Below, one piece after another: positions 24,202 to 34,230 of a stretch of 64,000 nt of DNA. Positions within the stretch are counted from its first letter, which is position 1; each line of letters opens with the position of its first letter. The position numbers were made by a program, and so were the translations under genes. Under the pieces are notes generated by a model. It had not been told where the DNA came from. It searched no databases and saw only the letters and a list, made by a program, of their open reading frames with translations. The DNA lies in NCBI RefSeq assembly GCF_040026395.1, contig NZ_CP157278.1, forward strand, positions 1,116,001-1,180,000, given 5' to 3'. This DNA comes from Pedobacter lusitanus (GTDB lineage: Bacteria; Bacteroidota; Bacteroidia; Sphingobacteriales; Sphingobacteriaceae).

Positions 24202-25176
24202 TTATTTTACCGGCGTAATCACAATTTTCCTGAATTCAATCGGACCATGATCACCCTGGAAGTAAATTGGTCCCGGTTCACCTTCATCACTATCCAGTGC
24301 ACCACCAGTAATACCAGGAATTTCCTGATTACTGATCACAGTTTTACCATTGGCAACCACAGTAATCATTCGACCTATCAGTGTAATATCATAAACCTGC
24401 CACTGATCAGGTCCTAAAGCATTAATTTCGCTTGGTGGCAGAAAACCATAAATACCACTGAACAATACACTTGAAGGATGAGCATCTTTAGGGCTGTCCT
24501 CAATCTGCACCTCATAACGACCTCTCAGATAGACACCACTGTTACTGCCTTTCTGATACTTAAATTCCACATGCAATTTAAAATCTGTAAACTTCTGCTC
24601 AGAAATCAGATTTGCTCCCGAATGCGGGCTTGTCAAAACACCATTTTTAACTATCCACTGGTTTTCACCTAAAGCTTTCCAGCCGGTCAGATCTTTTCCA
24701 TTGAACAGTTCAATCGGTTTAGCCCAGACAACAGCAGATGTCCTTTTCAGATAAGGAGCCTTCACTCCTTTCCATTCCTGTTTTTTTCCTTCACTGGTAA
24801 TTAAAGTCCCATGAATTTCATTACCACTCAACTCCCCTTCAATCACAAGATCCTGATCTCCCTTTTCCCATTGCGGTGGAATAGTAAAACTAAATTTTCC
24901 GTCCTTAAAATTCACTTTTGCTATAGGACGGGCACTTCCTGAGGCTCCAACAAAATATCCAGTTAAAGTACTGTAACCTGAAAGTTTAACTTCCAGCCAG
25001 GAAGGGACAGACTTACCATTTTCGTCCATGGTAATATCCCATCGACCTATCAAATCTTTCGCAGTAATGCGCTGTGGTGCTACAGCCGCCAGAGAATGTT
25101 CCGCAGCAAATAAAGTGTGGACTGATCCAAGACTAAGCAGACCACCTAAACCCAAAACAAAAAACTTCTTATACAT
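24202..25176 (-). CDS. DUF1080 (3-keto-disaccharide hydrolase-like) secreted protein
   Basis: This 324-residue protein has a signal peptide (VHTLFAAEH) and a small N-terminal beta domain (about 35-140). The C-terminal lectin-like DUF1080 domain (about 155-322) carries PIELFNGKDLTGWKALGENQW, the KFTDFKLHVEFKY stretch, SNSGVYLRGRYEVQIEDS and GPIEFRKIVITPVK. The family includes 3-keto-glycoside hydrolases and other sugar-active periplasmic proteins. The N-terminal domain, with LIGRWDITMDENGK, looks like a separate lipocalin-like module. It is followed by DoxX upstream on the same strand (44 bp), suggesting one operon. Confidence 0.9.
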   Translation of the reverse strand: MYKKFFVLGLGGLLSLGSVHTLFAAEHSLAAVAPQRITAKDLIGRWDITMDENGKSVPSWLEVKLSGYSTLTGYFVGASGSARPIAKVNFKDGKFSFTIPPQWEKGDQDLVIEGELSGNEIHGTLITSEGKKQEWKGVKAPYLKRTSAVVWAKPIELFNGKDLTGWKALGENQWIVKNGVLTSPHSGANLISEQKFTDFKLHVEFKYQKGSNSGVYLRGRYEVQIEDSPKDAHPSSVLFSGIYGFLPPSEINALGPDQWQVYDITLIGRMITVVANGKTVISNQEIPGITGGALDSDEGEPGPIYFQGDHGPIEFRKIVITPVK

Positions 25177-25220
25177 ACCAGTAGAATTATAAATATTTCA
25201 TGGTAAGATAATGATTTTTT

Positions 25221-25679
25221 TCATGTCAGCAGATCTGATTTTAAACGCAATGCATCCACACTCCAGATATAATACGGCTGAACCGCCAGTAAGAAACTTG
25301 CTGCACTTAATGTAAAGACTGAATAACCTAAAGGGGATTCTATGCCAAATGATATAGCCATTGCCAGGCCAAAACACAGGCTCAATACACCACTGCCTGC
25401 AGCGCCGGCCCGGGTATACCAGCCAGACAAAAGCATTAAACCAAAAAGTGCCTCACCCGCTGTGGCAATGACAGCCAGTGCCGGCACCCAGTCAGGAGGC
25501 AGAAAAGACATTGTCTCCCGGGCATATTTTATAAAATGAGCCCAATCCCCCCAGCCAACATGCGGTTGCCCGTGAGCGCCCCATATGCCTAACCTGTCTG
25601 CCACCTCCCATAGGTAACTTACAGCAATTGATACCCGCAGGCATAATCCAAAAACTTCAGCAGTCGGTTTTGTATTCAT
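25221..25679 (-). CDS. DoxX-like membrane protein
   Basis: A 152-residue membrane protein with four predicted helices at about residues 8-25, 62-82, 88-108 and 112-135. The sequence pattern (LRVSIAVSYLWEVADRLG, AGEALFGLMLLSGWYTRAGA, SPLGYSVFTLSAASFLLA) fits the DoxX/DUF4267-type quinone-related family. Its exact role is unknown. It is upstream of and 44 bp from the DUF1080 gene on the same strand. The length fits the family (130-160 residues). Confidence 0.8.
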   Translation of the reverse strand: MNTKPTAEVFGLCLRVSIAVSYLWEVADRLGIWGAHGQPHVGWGDWAHFIKYARETMSFLPPDWVPALAVIATAGEALFGLMLLSGWYTRAGAAGSGVLSLCFGLAMAISFGIESPLGYSVFTLSAASFLLAVQPYYIWSVDALRLKSDLLT

Positions 25680-26096
25680 CTATATCTGATTTTATATCAA
25701 AGCTACCTTATCAAAGGCCTGTCATTATAGTCCAAAGATAACAACACAGATAGTCCAGCCTGCTGTTACAAATAAGAGGTTCATTTACTGCAAGCAAATC
25801 CCGGATCAATTTATTTTCCCTGTCACTCTTCTGTTTTACCAGTTTTAACAATTTTTCTTCTATATGAAAAATTACAATTTTATTGATTTTATTGCGAATC
25901 AATATTTTACAACCATTTACAAAAAAATGCAGTTTTGAAGCAAAAGAACCAATAAATAATCAAAAAACAGGTGTATTTCAAGCGTATCACATATTATCTT
26001 ATGATTTTAATAATTTAATTATTATTAAATAATATATTGTTTAATACAATTTATGATGTTAGTTTTATGCTTAAACTATAACATAAACCAACTATC
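25680..26096. other. Gene-free promoter region upstream of DoxX and chitinase
   Basis: A 417-bp AT-rich stretch between divergent genes. A 63-codon minus-strand frame at 25711-25902 has no recognisable features and is not called. A plausible promoter for the chitinase gene lies near its right end. No other repeats or RNAs were seen. Confidence 0.6.
26037..26067 (+). promoter_or_regulatory. Candidate promoter of the chitinase gene
   Basis: TTG at 26037-26039 and TAGTTTTA at 26060-26067 are separated by 20 bp, close to the Bacteroidota -33/-7 arrangement (TTTG, TAnnTTTG) with one mismatch in the -7 box. The untranslated leader would be about 20-25 nt. Confidence 0.3.
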
Positions 26097-27488
26097 ATGA
26101 AAACAAAAAACAGATTAAAATTAATGCTTATGCCAGCATTGTTACTTTTATGCATGGCTTCATGTAAAAAACAAGAAACAGATTCACCTGTTCCTCAGAA
26201 TGAAATGAGTACTAATAACACGGGCACCAATGCTGTTGCAGCAGCAGATTTTAAAGTAATAGGCTATTTACCTTCCTGGGCCGGAGAAGTGAACCAGGTT
26301 CAGTTCAGTAAATTAACACATGTAAACTATGCTTTTATTCTCCCTACAGCTTCCGGGGGTTTTCAACCGCTGGAAAATCCATCAAAACTACAAAGCCTGG
26401 TTTCCACTGCACATGCGAACAATGTAAAAGTATTGGTTTCAGTTGGGGGGTGGAATAATGGAGATGACAGTGCATTTGAAGCATTAGCCTCCAGTGCATC
26501 CGGGCGTACAACTTTCACCAATAATGTCGTTAACCTGGTTAATCAATATAATCTGGATGGAATTGACATCGACTGGGAATATCCGGATAACGGAAATTCG
26601 GGCAATAACTATACGGCTTTAATGCAGCAGTTAAGTACCGCAATGCACAACAAAGGAAAATTGCTTACTGCTGCTGTAGTATCCTATAATGGCCCGGGGG
26701 TTCAGAATGCCGTATTTGCTGCTGTAGATTTTCTAAACATTATGGCTTATGATGAAGGCGGAGCTAACCACTCCACTTATGACCTGGCTGTTCAATCTTT
26801 AAATTACTGGAAAGGAAGAGGACTACCAGCAAGCAAAGCCAATTTAGGTGTTCCATTTTATGGCCGCTCTTCCAGTGAGTATGTCGATTATAAAACCATA
26901 TTATCCAGAGGCGGAAGCCCAAATTCTGATTCATTTGCAGGAATAGGTTACAATGGTATACCAACAATTAAAAATAAAACCAACCTTGCCTTTGATCAGG
27001 CCGGTGGTATTATGTTCTGGGAATTATCACAAGACGCTACAGGAGCTAACTCATTGCTCACTGCAATTAATCAGGTCGTGGTTAGCAGAGCTGGTAATCC
27101 GGGTACAATTCCGATAGGCAGCACTGTAACGCTGAAAGGCATTAACGGAAAATATGTAAGTGGGGAAAATGGCACACAGGCAATGACCTGTAACCGTACA
27201 GCAGCTTCACCCGTAGAGACATTTACAGTGGTAGATGCTGGCGGAGGTAAAATCGCACTGAGAAGCAAAGGAAAATACGTTTCTTCAGAAAATGGAACTC
27301 AGGCTATTACCTGCAGCCGTGCTGCTGTCAGTGACTGGGAAAAATTTGATTGGGTAACCAACGCTGATGGAACTGTATCTTTCAGAGGAAATAATGGAAA
27401 ATACATTTCCAGTGAAAACGGTACACAAGCGATGACCTGTAACCGTGCAGCTATTTCAGGATGGGAGGCTTTCGGTATAAATAAATAA
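26097..27488 (+). CDS. GH18 chitinase lipoprotein with C-terminal triple-repeat domain
   Basis: This 463-residue surface lipoprotein has a lipobox with Cys23 (LLCMASC). The GH18 barrel (about 52-325) carries LVSVGGWN and the catalytic DGIDIDWE motif (Asp154, Asp157, Asp159, Glu161), intact for chitin or endo-N-acetyl-glucosamine cleavage. The C-terminal 125 residues hold three repeats of about 40-45 residues, each with [19 protein letters not shown] wording (340-463), resembling a fascin-like or ricin-like beta-trefoil. The repeats probably bind carbohydrate. The gene is monocistronic with its own hairpin terminator. Confidence 0.93.
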   Translation: MKTKNRLKLMLMPALLLLCMASCKKQETDSPVPQNEMSTNNTGTNAVAAADFKVIGYLPSWAGEVNQVQFSKLTHVNYAFILPTASGGFQPLENPSKLQSLVSTAHANNVKVLVSVGGWNNGDDSAFEALASSASGRTTFTNNVVNLVNQYNLDGIDIDWEYPDNGNSGNNYTALMQQLSTAMHNKGKLLTAAVVSYNGPGVQNAVFAAVDFLNIMAYDEGGANHSTYDLAVQSLNYWKGRGLPASKANLGVPFYGRSSSEYVDYKTILSRGGSPNSDSFAGIGYNGIPTIKNKTNLAFDQAGGIMFWELSQDATGANSLLTAINQVVVSRAGNPGTIPIGSTVTLKGINGKYVSGENGTQAMTCNRTAASPVETFTVVDAGGGKIALRSKGKYVSSENGTQAITCSRAAVSDWEKFDWVTNADGTVSFRGNNGKYISSENGTQAMTCNRAAISGWEAFGINK

Positions 27489-27499
27489 TATGTAGTTAT

Positions 27500-27550
27500 A
27501 AAGATATAATATGTGCTTTTCCTGTTAAGAAAATCGCATATTATATCTTT
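27500..27550. terminator. Bidirectional terminator between chitinase and DUF4249 genes
   Basis: AAAGATATAATAT at 27500-27512 pairs with ATATTATATCTTT at 27538-27550, a perfect 13-bp stem with inner GC pairing. The arms are A/T-rich on both sides, so it can serve both converging genes. Confidence 0.65.
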
Positions 27551-27555
27551 ACTTA

Positions 27556-28371
27556 TTATTTGACTAATGCCTTTCTGGAGCTTGAAGTATAAGCGCTGAA
27601 CACACCTAAAGCATTATTATCAAAATTAGAGGGCGGGTTTGCAGGCGACACAGGCTGGGTCTCCGCTGAGTTTTGTCCCATGCTAAAAAAATATCTGTAA
27701 ACGGCTTTATCAACACACTGAAATTCAACAGCAATTGTATCTCCCGGAACCATATCTTTCAGGTCGTACAACAGGATATCATTAACCTTATTTCCATCAT
27801 TAAACCGGTCATCTGTCGCTACATCAAATTTTACTTTTCCTTTAAACCTGATAATAGAATGATACTGATTTGGCACTCCGGGCGGATCATCATAAATTAC
27901 CGTCACGTATTCTCTGGTTTTCCCCAAAAGGGTGAAGTTTTTGAAGGTTAATAAATTCAGGATTACCTTTTTAGGCATTGTCGAAGAAGCAGTATAGGTC
28001 TGACCTTCCGAACTGACCGTTAATTTATAAGTTGTTCCTGGTTTTCCTTTAAACTTAGGACTTTTGTATACACCAGGCACAGACTCCGCATAATTCAGCA
28101 CTGTACCGTCACCAGCAGTCAGTACTACTTTTGCACCACTCACGCTGTTAAAGCGGTTAGCTTCCGTAAAATTGTAGGTTTTAGAGATCCTTACTATCTG
28201 ATTTTCGTTCAGGTCATTAACGCCACCATCAATTACAATAATAGGAGCCACATTATCCAGTTTTAAATCTATTGCTTTTTCACATGCACTATACATGCCC
28301 AGTGAAAGCAGCCCGGTGAACAATCCAACACCTATTTTATAGTTCCTGTTTTTTGCTAAATACATCATCAT
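27556..28371 (-). CDS. DUF4249 lipoprotein partner of a TonB receptor
   Basis: A 271-residue lipoprotein. The start is taken at the first of three consecutive ATGs (28369-28371), one base after the receptor's stop codon; an upstream ATG at 28413 would overlap the receptor. The signal peptide ends near SLGMYSAC, followed by the DUF4249 body with LDNVAPIIVIDGGVNDL, SGAKVVLTAGDGTVLNY and TYKLTVSSEGQTYTASSTM. DUF4249 proteins are surface or periplasmic lipoproteins encoded beside TonB receptors in Bacteroidota, with unknown ligands. It ends 5 bp from the terminator at 27500-27550. Confidence 0.88.
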   Translation of the reverse strand: MMMYLAKNRNYKIGVGLFTGLLSLGMYSACEKAIDLKLDNVAPIIVIDGGVNDLNENQIVRISKTYNFTEANRFNSVSGAKVVLTAGDGTVLNYAESVPGVYKSPKFKGKPGTTYKLTVSSEGQTYTASSTMPKKVILNLLTFKNFTLLGKTREYVTVIYDDPPGVPNQYHSIIRFKGKVKFDVATDDRFNDGNKVNDILLYDLKDMVPGDTIAVEFQCVDKAVYRYFFSMGQNSAETQPVSPANPPSNFDNNALGVFSAYTSSSRKALVK

Positions 28372-28372
28372 A

Positions 28373-30700
28373 CTAGAATTTAAAGTTCCAGGTTGCCGAA
28401 GGGATAATACCAAATAATGTGGTTCTGACTACCTGTGTTTTAGAAGCATCATCCGGATCATCCTTAAAATTAATTGCAAAGGCATTCTGTCGGTTGTATA
28501 AATTATAAATCCCAAAAGACCAGCTGGATTGAAATCTCCTGCCAGGTTTCCCTGCCAGCGTTGCTGACACGTCCAGACGATGATAAGCCGGGGTACGGTA
28601 GGCATTTTTCTCTGTATAATAAAATACAGTTTTCCCATTAATCTGATACTTACCACTAGGATAAGTCACTGCATTTCCGGTATTGTAAACAAATACAGCA
28701 GAAAAAGTCCAGCGGGGTCCGGGTTTATAAATACCAACCAGAGAAATATCATGTGTTCTGTCTTGTTTGGCATAAAACCATTTTCCTCCGTTAAGTCCAT
28801 CAAATTGCCGCTCTGTTCTGGAATAAGTATAACCGACCCAGCCATTAAATTTGCCAAATCTTTTTTTCAGGAACAGTTCAATACCATAAGCCCTCCCGTC
28901 ACCATAAAGCAAATCGGCTTCCACATTATCCTTTTCACGCAAATCTGTACCATTCCGGTATTCAATTTGATTTTGCATCCACTTATAATAGACCTCTGCA
29001 GATAATTCATACTGATCCTCACTGAAATTTCTAAAGTATCCGGCTGATACCTGATCGGCTATCTCAGGCTTTACATTATTACTGTTCATAATGTACAGAT
29101 CCGTTGGAGAGGTTGAAGTAGAATTAGACATCAGGTGAATATTCTGGGTATTTCTGGTATAAGAAGCCTTAAAGGCACTATTAAGGTTAAGTCTGTAATT
29201 CGCTGAAAACCGGGGTTCCGGATTCACATAACTTTTAACAAATTCTCCTGAACTGTAAGGTGTAATCTTCGTAATATTTCCTTCATGATCATAATTCTTA
29301 AAATTACCAGGCCCCAATAAAGAAAAACTGCTCAGTCTGAGTCCGTATACAAAACTTAGTTTTTCACCGGCCGTCCATTCATCCATCACATAAGCCGCAA
29401 GTTCCAGCCCCCTGCGATTTTCATAGGTAACATTATTAACGCTGGATGATCCGGTAGCAGTCATTTTCCCTGGAGCAATCGTATGGTGAATACCATTTAT
29501 ACCAAATTTCAATTTATGTTTATTGCTGATATTGTATTCAAAATCCTGCTTTAAATTGAAATCTCTGATAGAAGAGTTCACTTCAAAATTAGAGTCATCC
29601 ATAAAATTATGGATTACATAATTGTAGTGACTGTAAATCAAGGAAGTGTTAGAAAATAAACGATTACTGTATAAGTGATTCCATCTCAAGGTTAGTGTCC
29701 TGTTCCCCCAGTCAAAACCAAATATTTTAACCAGATTCAATTTATCTCTACCAAAATAACCAGAAAGGAAAAGTGTGTTTTTTTCATCCAGCCTGTAATT
29801 TGCCTTGGCGTTCAGATCATAAAAATATAAGGTGTTTTTATTGATTGACGGGTTGGGAGATAATTTAAAAAAAGCATCCAGATAAGTTCGCCTTGCACTG
29901 ATCATAAATGAACCTTTATCTTTTACAATTGGTCCTTCAACTTTTAGTCTGGAAGAAATCAGACCAATCCCTCCTTCTATGGTGTTCTTTTTACGATTAC
30001 CATCATTCATTTTAATATCCAGTACAGCAGCAAGCCGGCCTCCATATTGCGCAGGCATTCCTTCTTTATAGACAGTCACATCTTTGATCGCATCAGAATT
30101 AAAAGTCGAAAAGAAACCCAGTAAATGTGATGCATTGTATACCGGAGCTTCATCCAGCAGGATCAGATTCTGATCTGCAGCCCCTCCTCTGATATAAAAA
30201 CCACTGTTTCCTTCTCCGGCCAGCTTAATCCCGGGCAGCAATTGCAGTGCCTTCATCACATCACGTTCCCCCAGTAGCATAGGCAGATTATTAATTTCAA
30301 TGGTCTTCATCTTTTGCATCCCCATTTGCGGACTGCTCACATTTTCGTCACTTTTATCTCCGGAAACAATAACCTCATTCAGCTGATTACCAGATTCCAG
30401 TGAAAAATCAAGATGCATATCTTTTGATAAAACAAGATGCCGGGTAATCGTTTTATAACCGATAAAACTTACAGAAATATCGTAGTCTCCACCAGGAGCA
30501 CTAACAGCATAAAAGCCATAGCTATTTGTCATAGCTATGGCTGTTGAGCTTCCTGTTAATTTAACACTGGCACCAATTAATGTTTCTCCGGTTTTATCAT
30601 CAGTTACATTTCCGATGATGGCATGCTTAAGCTGAGCAAATGAGAACTGGAATTGAGCGATCATTAACAGCAGCAGTAAAACTCTATAAGTATATCGCAT
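28373..30700 (-). CDS. TonB-dependent receptor (DUF4249-associated)
   Basis: This 775-residue outer-membrane receptor has a signal peptide ending SFAQ. A CarboxypepD_reg-like domain (about 26-110; IIGNVTDDKTGETLIGASVKL), a TonB plug (about 120-240; GERDVMKALQLLPGIKLAGE, GGAADQNLILLDEAPVYN) and a C-terminal beta-barrel follow. The absence of a SusD gene and presence of the DUF4249 partner place it outside classic polysaccharide-utilisation pairs. The substrate cannot be told. It overlaps none of its neighbours; the next gene downstream starts one base after its stop. Confidence 0.92.
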   Translation of the reverse strand: MRYTYRVLLLLLMIAQFQFSFAQLKHAIIGNVTDDKTGETLIGASVKLTGSSTAIAMTNSYGFYAVSAPGGDYDISVSFIGYKTITRHLVLSKDMHLDFSLESGNQLNEVIVSGDKSDENVSSPQMGMQKMKTIEINNLPMLLGERDVMKALQLLPGIKLAGEGNSGFYIRGGAADQNLILLDEAPVYNASHLLGFFSTFNSDAIKDVTVYKEGMPAQYGGRLAAVLDIKMNDGNRKKNTIEGGIGLISSRLKVEGPIVKDKGSFMISARRTYLDAFFKLSPNPSINKNTLYFYDLNAKANYRLDEKNTLFLSGYFGRDKLNLVKIFGFDWGNRTLTLRWNHLYSNRLFSNTSLIYSHYNYVIHNFMDDSNFEVNSSIRDFNLKQDFEYNISNKHKLKFGINGIHHTIAPGKMTATGSSSVNNVTYENRRGLELAAYVMDEWTAGEKLSFVYGLRLSSFSLLGPGNFKNYDHEGNITKITPYSSGEFVKSYVNPEPRFSANYRLNLNSAFKASYTRNTQNIHLMSNSTSTSPTDLYIMNSNNVKPEIADQVSAGYFRNFSEDQYELSAEVYYKWMQNQIEYRNGTDLREKDNVEADLLYGDGRAYGIELFLKKRFGKFNGWVGYTYSRTERQFDGLNGGKWFYAKQDRTHDISLVGIYKPGPRWTFSAVFVYNTGNAVTYPSGKYQINGKTVFYYTEKNAYRTPAYHRLDVSATLAGKPGRRFQSSWSFGIYNLYNRQNAFAINFKDDPDDASKTQVVRTTLFGIIPSATWNFKF

Positions 30701-30744
30701 AAATCCAATTAGCTATGTGCATTATAAAAACAGTATCGAGGAGA

Positions 30745-32139
30745 TTAATAGGCGTTATCTTCGCCGTGAAGCACATTGATAATGGTCATAAAAAGGATCT
30801 TTACGTCAAGCATGGCAGTCCAGTTTTCCAGATACCAGATATCATGTTTCACCCGTTTTTCCATAGAACCGGCCTCTTTGGTTTCACCACGGAAACCATT
30901 TACCTGCGCCCAGCCTGTTATTCCTGGTTTCATAAAATGACGAACCATAAATTCACTGATAATCGCTCTGTATTGTTCAGTATGACTCAGCATGTGAGGT
31001 CTTGGGCCAACAACGGTCATGCTGCCGGCAAATACATTAAAAAACTGAGGTAACTCATCCAGACTGGTTTTCCTTAAAAATTTCCCGATTGGTGTAATAC
31101 GGTCATCATTTTTAGTTGCCTGTTTTTTATCACTGTTGCTGTTCATTCGCATACTTCTGAATTTCAGACACCAGAAAGGCTCATCATTTCTGCCGCTACG
31201 CAACTGTTTAAATAATACCGGTCCTTTACTTTGCATCTTGATCAGCAAAGCGATGATCGGATAAAGCCAGCTCAAAATAAACAAGATCACCAACCCGCTA
31301 AAAATTATATCAAATGTTCGTTTCTTAAAGCGATTACCCATTTGCTCTAAGGGCTCATTACGAAGCGTAATTATCGGAAATTCATCCCCCATATAACTCA
31401 TGGTATAAGGCGTATCCAGAGAACCGGCAATATCAGGAATAAATTTAAGCCTTAAACACTGCTTATCAGCTTCCCGAACCAGTGTATGCATCATAGACAT
31501 TTTTTCCGGCGGAACAGATACGTATAAATCTTTCACACCACCAGCTGCTGCTGCCTTCATTTCAGAAATAGCAAATTCAGATATTAAACCTGTCTGATCG
31601 CTATAAAAACCCTCATCACAATCAGCTATTATGCCATAGAAATCTACATTATTTTGTTTTGTCAGATAATTCGCCAGCTTATTACCGGTAGGATTTCCTC
31701 CCATTACAGCTACTTTTTTAGTGACATGAAACTTATTGATTAACAGGAATTGAATAGCCGTACCAACAAAACGGTTTAGCACAAATGAAACCGCAAGTAA
31801 TAAATAGAATATTACAACAAATGTCTTAGAGAACTCTATATTTTTCTCCAGCAACAGATAAGCAGAGAATAAAACGCAATGCAACAGAATGCTTCTGAAT
31901 GTACTTCTGTAAATACGTTCCAGTCGTCGTGCTCCATATTCAGTATACATGCCAAATAGCAGTGCATTGAACACCCAGATCAGATTGCATATAATCACAT
32001 AGTGATGCAGCAACTCATAAGAAACAAATTTTCCTAAAAAAATGCTAATATTAAATGCAGCGAAGTAAACCAGATTAAGCATTAGCAGGTCCGTGATAGG
32101 TAAAACATACCTCAAAAGATATAAATAGCGTGTTTGCAT
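30745..32139 (-). CDS. Undecaprenyl-phosphate sugar phosphotransferase (WbaP/WcaJ-like)
   Basis: This 464-residue integral enzyme starts chain synthesis on the lipid carrier. It has five predicted helices: about residues 10-30, 45-62, 80-100, 105-125, and 275-300 just before the catalytic domain. A Rossmann-like CoA-binding domain spans about 140-250. The bacterial sugar transferase domain follows, with KRTFDIIFSGLVILFILSWL, the RSGRNDEPFWCLKFRSM motif, RKTSLDELPQFFNVFAGSM and GPRPH. It lies at the 3' end of the dTDP-sugar operon region, separated by a gap with a terminator. It probably initiates the polymer made by the cluster to its right. Confidence 0.93.
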   Translation of the reverse strand: MQTRYLYLLRYVLPITDLLMLNLVYFAAFNISIFLGKFVSYELLHHYVIICNLIWVFNALLFGMYTEYGARRLERIYRSTFRSILLHCVLFSAYLLLEKNIEFSKTFVVIFYLLLAVSFVLNRFVGTAIQFLLINKFHVTKKVAVMGGNPTGNKLANYLTKQNNVDFYGIIADCDEGFYSDQTGLISEFAISEMKAAAAGGVKDLYVSVPPEKMSMMHTLVREADKQCLRLKFIPDIAGSLDTPYTMSYMGDEFPIITLRNEPLEQMGNRFKKRTFDIIFSGLVILFILSWLYPIIALLIKMQSKGPVLFKQLRSGRNDEPFWCLKFRSMRMNSNSDKKQATKNDDRITPIGKFLRKTSLDELPQFFNVFAGSMTVVGPRPHMLSHTEQYRAIISEFMVRHFMKPGITGWAQVNGFRGETKEAGSMEKRVKHDIWYLENWTAMLDVKILFMTIINVLHGEDNAY

Positions 32140-32494
32140 AGGTAGATTATAATATAGATAAACGAATATAGCAAATAAGCGTCAATCGCAAAGTATATTA
32201 TCAAATATATTGTAAATTTTAACTGAAAAAGTTTTTTAATATGAATTTATTATTAAATAATCAACATTTAGAAATTTATAGATAAATAAAAAGCGTAATA
32301 CTCCCTATGGTTTTAAAACACTTTTTCTCATTTCATTTAAGAATAAAAACATTAAAAAAGGATTAAAGAAACATTAACATCTTACAAAACAGAAACCACA
32401 ACCCAGACATACACAGCAATAGCTTATAAAAAAAAGACCCTCCTTGCAACATAAGCCGGAGAGTCTTTTATAAATATAAACGTCAAAAAAAATT
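32140..32494. other. AT-rich gene-free gap between transferase and rfbA genes
   Basis: A 355-bp gap with no reading frame of note. It holds the terminator of the dTDP-sugar operon at its right end and presumably the promoter of the sugar transferase gene at its left. The middle is A/T-rich and no repeats or RNA were seen. Confidence 0.6.
32433..32468 (-). terminator. Terminator after rfbA
   Basis: AAAGACCCTCC at 32433-32443 pairs with GGAGAGTCTTT at 32458-32468, a 10-pair stem with one C/A mismatch. On the minus strand it is 26 bp downstream of the rfbA stop and is followed by a run of U residues. Confidence 0.7.
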
Positions 32495-33355
32495 CTACCT
32501 GATCAGTTTAAGTAAATACTGACCATAACCACTTTTAACCAGAGGAGCTGCAATAGCAGCCAACTGCTCTGCGTTTATAAAACCCATTCTATAAGCAATT
32601 TCTTCTATCGCCCCTATTTTCAATCCCTGACGTTCTTCAATAACCTGAACAAATTGCCCGGCCTGCATCAATGAATTAAAAGTACCGGTATCCAACCAGG
32701 CCGTCCCTCTACTCAATACTCCTACTTTAAGTTTACCCTGTTCCAGATACACCTTATTCACATCTGTAATTTCATATTCCCCACGCGCAGAAGGCTTAAT
32801 GTTCTTAGCAATTTCCACAACACTGTTATCATAAAAATAAAGCCCCGGAACCGCATAATCAGATTTAGGCTCTTTTGGCTTTTCTTCAATTGAGATAGCT
32901 TTTTTATGCGCATCAAATTCCACAACCCCATAACGTTCCGGATCAGAAACCTGATAAGCAAATACCACCCCGCCATCAGGATCAGCACTGGCCTGCAACA
33001 ATTTCGACATCCCTTCACCGTAAAAAATATTATCCCCCAAAACAAGTGACACTTTATCCTTACCAATAAAATCAGCCCCGATTACAAAGGCCTGAGCCAG
33101 TCCATTTGGCTCCTCCTGCACAGCATAAGAAAACTTACAACCCAACCTGCTTCCATCGCCCAAAAGCTTTTCAAAGTTTGGAAGATCATGCGGTGTAGAG
33201 ATAATCAGTACCTCCCTTATACCCGCCAGCATCAGTGTGGATAAAGGATAATATATCATCGGCTTATCATAAACCGGCATCATTTGTTTACTCATTACCA
33301 GGGTCAGTGGATGCAAACGTGTTCCGCTTCCACCTGCCAGAATTATTCCTTTCAT
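32495..33355 (-). CDS. rfbA: Glucose-1-phosphate thymidylyltransferase RfbA
   Basis: A 286-residue enzyme converting dTTP and glucose-1-phosphate to dTDP-glucose, the first step of dTDP-rhamnose synthesis. The nucleotide-binding signature [20 protein letters not shown] is at the N-terminus, with [20 protein letters not shown], the [20 protein letters not shown] stretch and [10 protein letters not shown] all as in RmlA. The full length matches. It is downstream of rfbD (8-bp gap), which lies directly after rfbB. The operon lacks rfbC. Confidence 0.96.
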   Translation of the reverse strand: MKGIILAGGSGTRLHPLTLVMSKQMMPVYDKPMIYYPLSTLMLAGIREVLIISTPHDLPNFEKLLGDGSRLGCKFSYAVQEEPNGLAQAFVIGADFIGKDKVSLVLGDNIFYGEGMSKLLQASADPDGGVVFAYQVSDPERYGVVEFDAHKKAISIEEKPKEPKSDYAVPGLYFYDNSVVEIAKNIKPSARGEYEITDVNKVYLEQGKLKVGVLSRGTAWLDTGTFNSLMQAGQFVQVIEERQGLKIGAIEEIAYRMGFINAEQLAAIAAPLVKSGYGQYLLKLIR

Positions 33356-33363
33356 ATACTAAT

Positions 33364-34230
33364 TTAAATTGCTGCTAAAAAAGCCAGCTGACTGACACAC
33401 TCTGTTAAACTATCTCTCCAGTACGGAATTTCCAAACCAAAAGTCTCTTTAATTTTAGTTTTATCCATCACTGAAAACTTTGGTCTTATTGCTCTTGTAG
33501 GATATTTAGAAGTTGGGATAGGAAACAACCTCACATTCGTATCACTCAGATCAAAAATCGCATGCGCAAAATCATACCAGGAAGTAACACCCTCATTACT
33601 ATAATGATAAGTACCATAAGCAGCTTTTCCTGACTTTACAATCGTCAAAACAGCTTTAGCCAGATCAACAGCATAGGTTGGTGTACCAATCTGATCGGCA
33701 ATAATACTCAGCTCTTCCCTTTCTGCCCCTAACTTCAACATCGTTTTCACAAAATTATTCCCATATTCAGAATAGAGCCAGCTTGTACGGATAATAAAAT
33801 GAGACGACAGCGCAGCCGCTATAGCCATCTCACCCTCCAGCTTGGTCAACCCATATACATTAATCGGATCTGCAGCATCAGTCTCTTTCAATAAACCAAC
33901 CTGATTACCAGCAAACACAAAATCAGTAGAAACATGAACCATGACCGCATCAAACTCTTTACAAAGCAATGCAACATTCTCTGCTCCGTTTTTATTGATC
34001 TCTGCACAAAGTTCAATATCATCTTCAGCTTTATCAACAGCAGTATAGGCTGCACAATTAATCACAAATCGGGGTCTCTCTGCTACAAAAAGCGTCCTCA
34101 AGCCTTCCCGATCCAATATATTTCCTGCATTTTCATCAGGAAAAGAAATAGAATCCAGACCAGTTTCACCGGCAACTTTTTTGATGCAGCTACCTAACTG
34201 GCCGGAAGCACCTAATACTAATATTTCCAT
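33364..34230 (-). CDS. rfbD: dTDP-4-dehydrorhamnose reductase RfbD
   Basis: A 288-residue SDR-type enzyme reducing dTDP-4-keto-rhamnose with NAD(P)H. The Rossmann motif GASGQLGS is at residues 7-14. The VINCAAYTAVDKAEDD stretch, the VHVSTDFVFAG motif (Ser/Thr), the catalytic pair in YGLTKLEGE (Tyr, Lys) and RTSWLYSEYGNNFVKTM are as in RmlD. It abuts rfbB with no spacer and precedes rfbA by 8 bp. In the absence of a nearby epimerase its substrate may be a differently configured 4-keto sugar. Confidence 0.95.
   Translation of the reverse strand: MEILVLGASGQLGSCIKKVAGETGLDSISFPDENAGNILDREGLRTLFVAERPRFVINCAAYTAVDKAEDDIELCAEINKNGAENVALLCKEFDAVMVHVSTDFVFAGNQVGLLKETDAADPINVYGLTKLEGEMAIAAALSSHFIIRTSWLYSEYGNNFVKTMLKLGAEREELSIIADQIGTPTYAVDLAKAVLTIVKSGKAAYGTYHYSNEGVTSWYDFAHAIFDLSDTNVRLFPIPTSKYPTRAIRPKFSVMDKTKIKETFGLEIPYWRDSLTECVSQLAFLAAI

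Noticed and set aside
25711..25902. 63-codon minus-strand reading frame upstream of DoxX
   Set aside because: No homology-like motif, no leader or GG site, AT-rich codons, and it fills a promoter gap; more likely chance.
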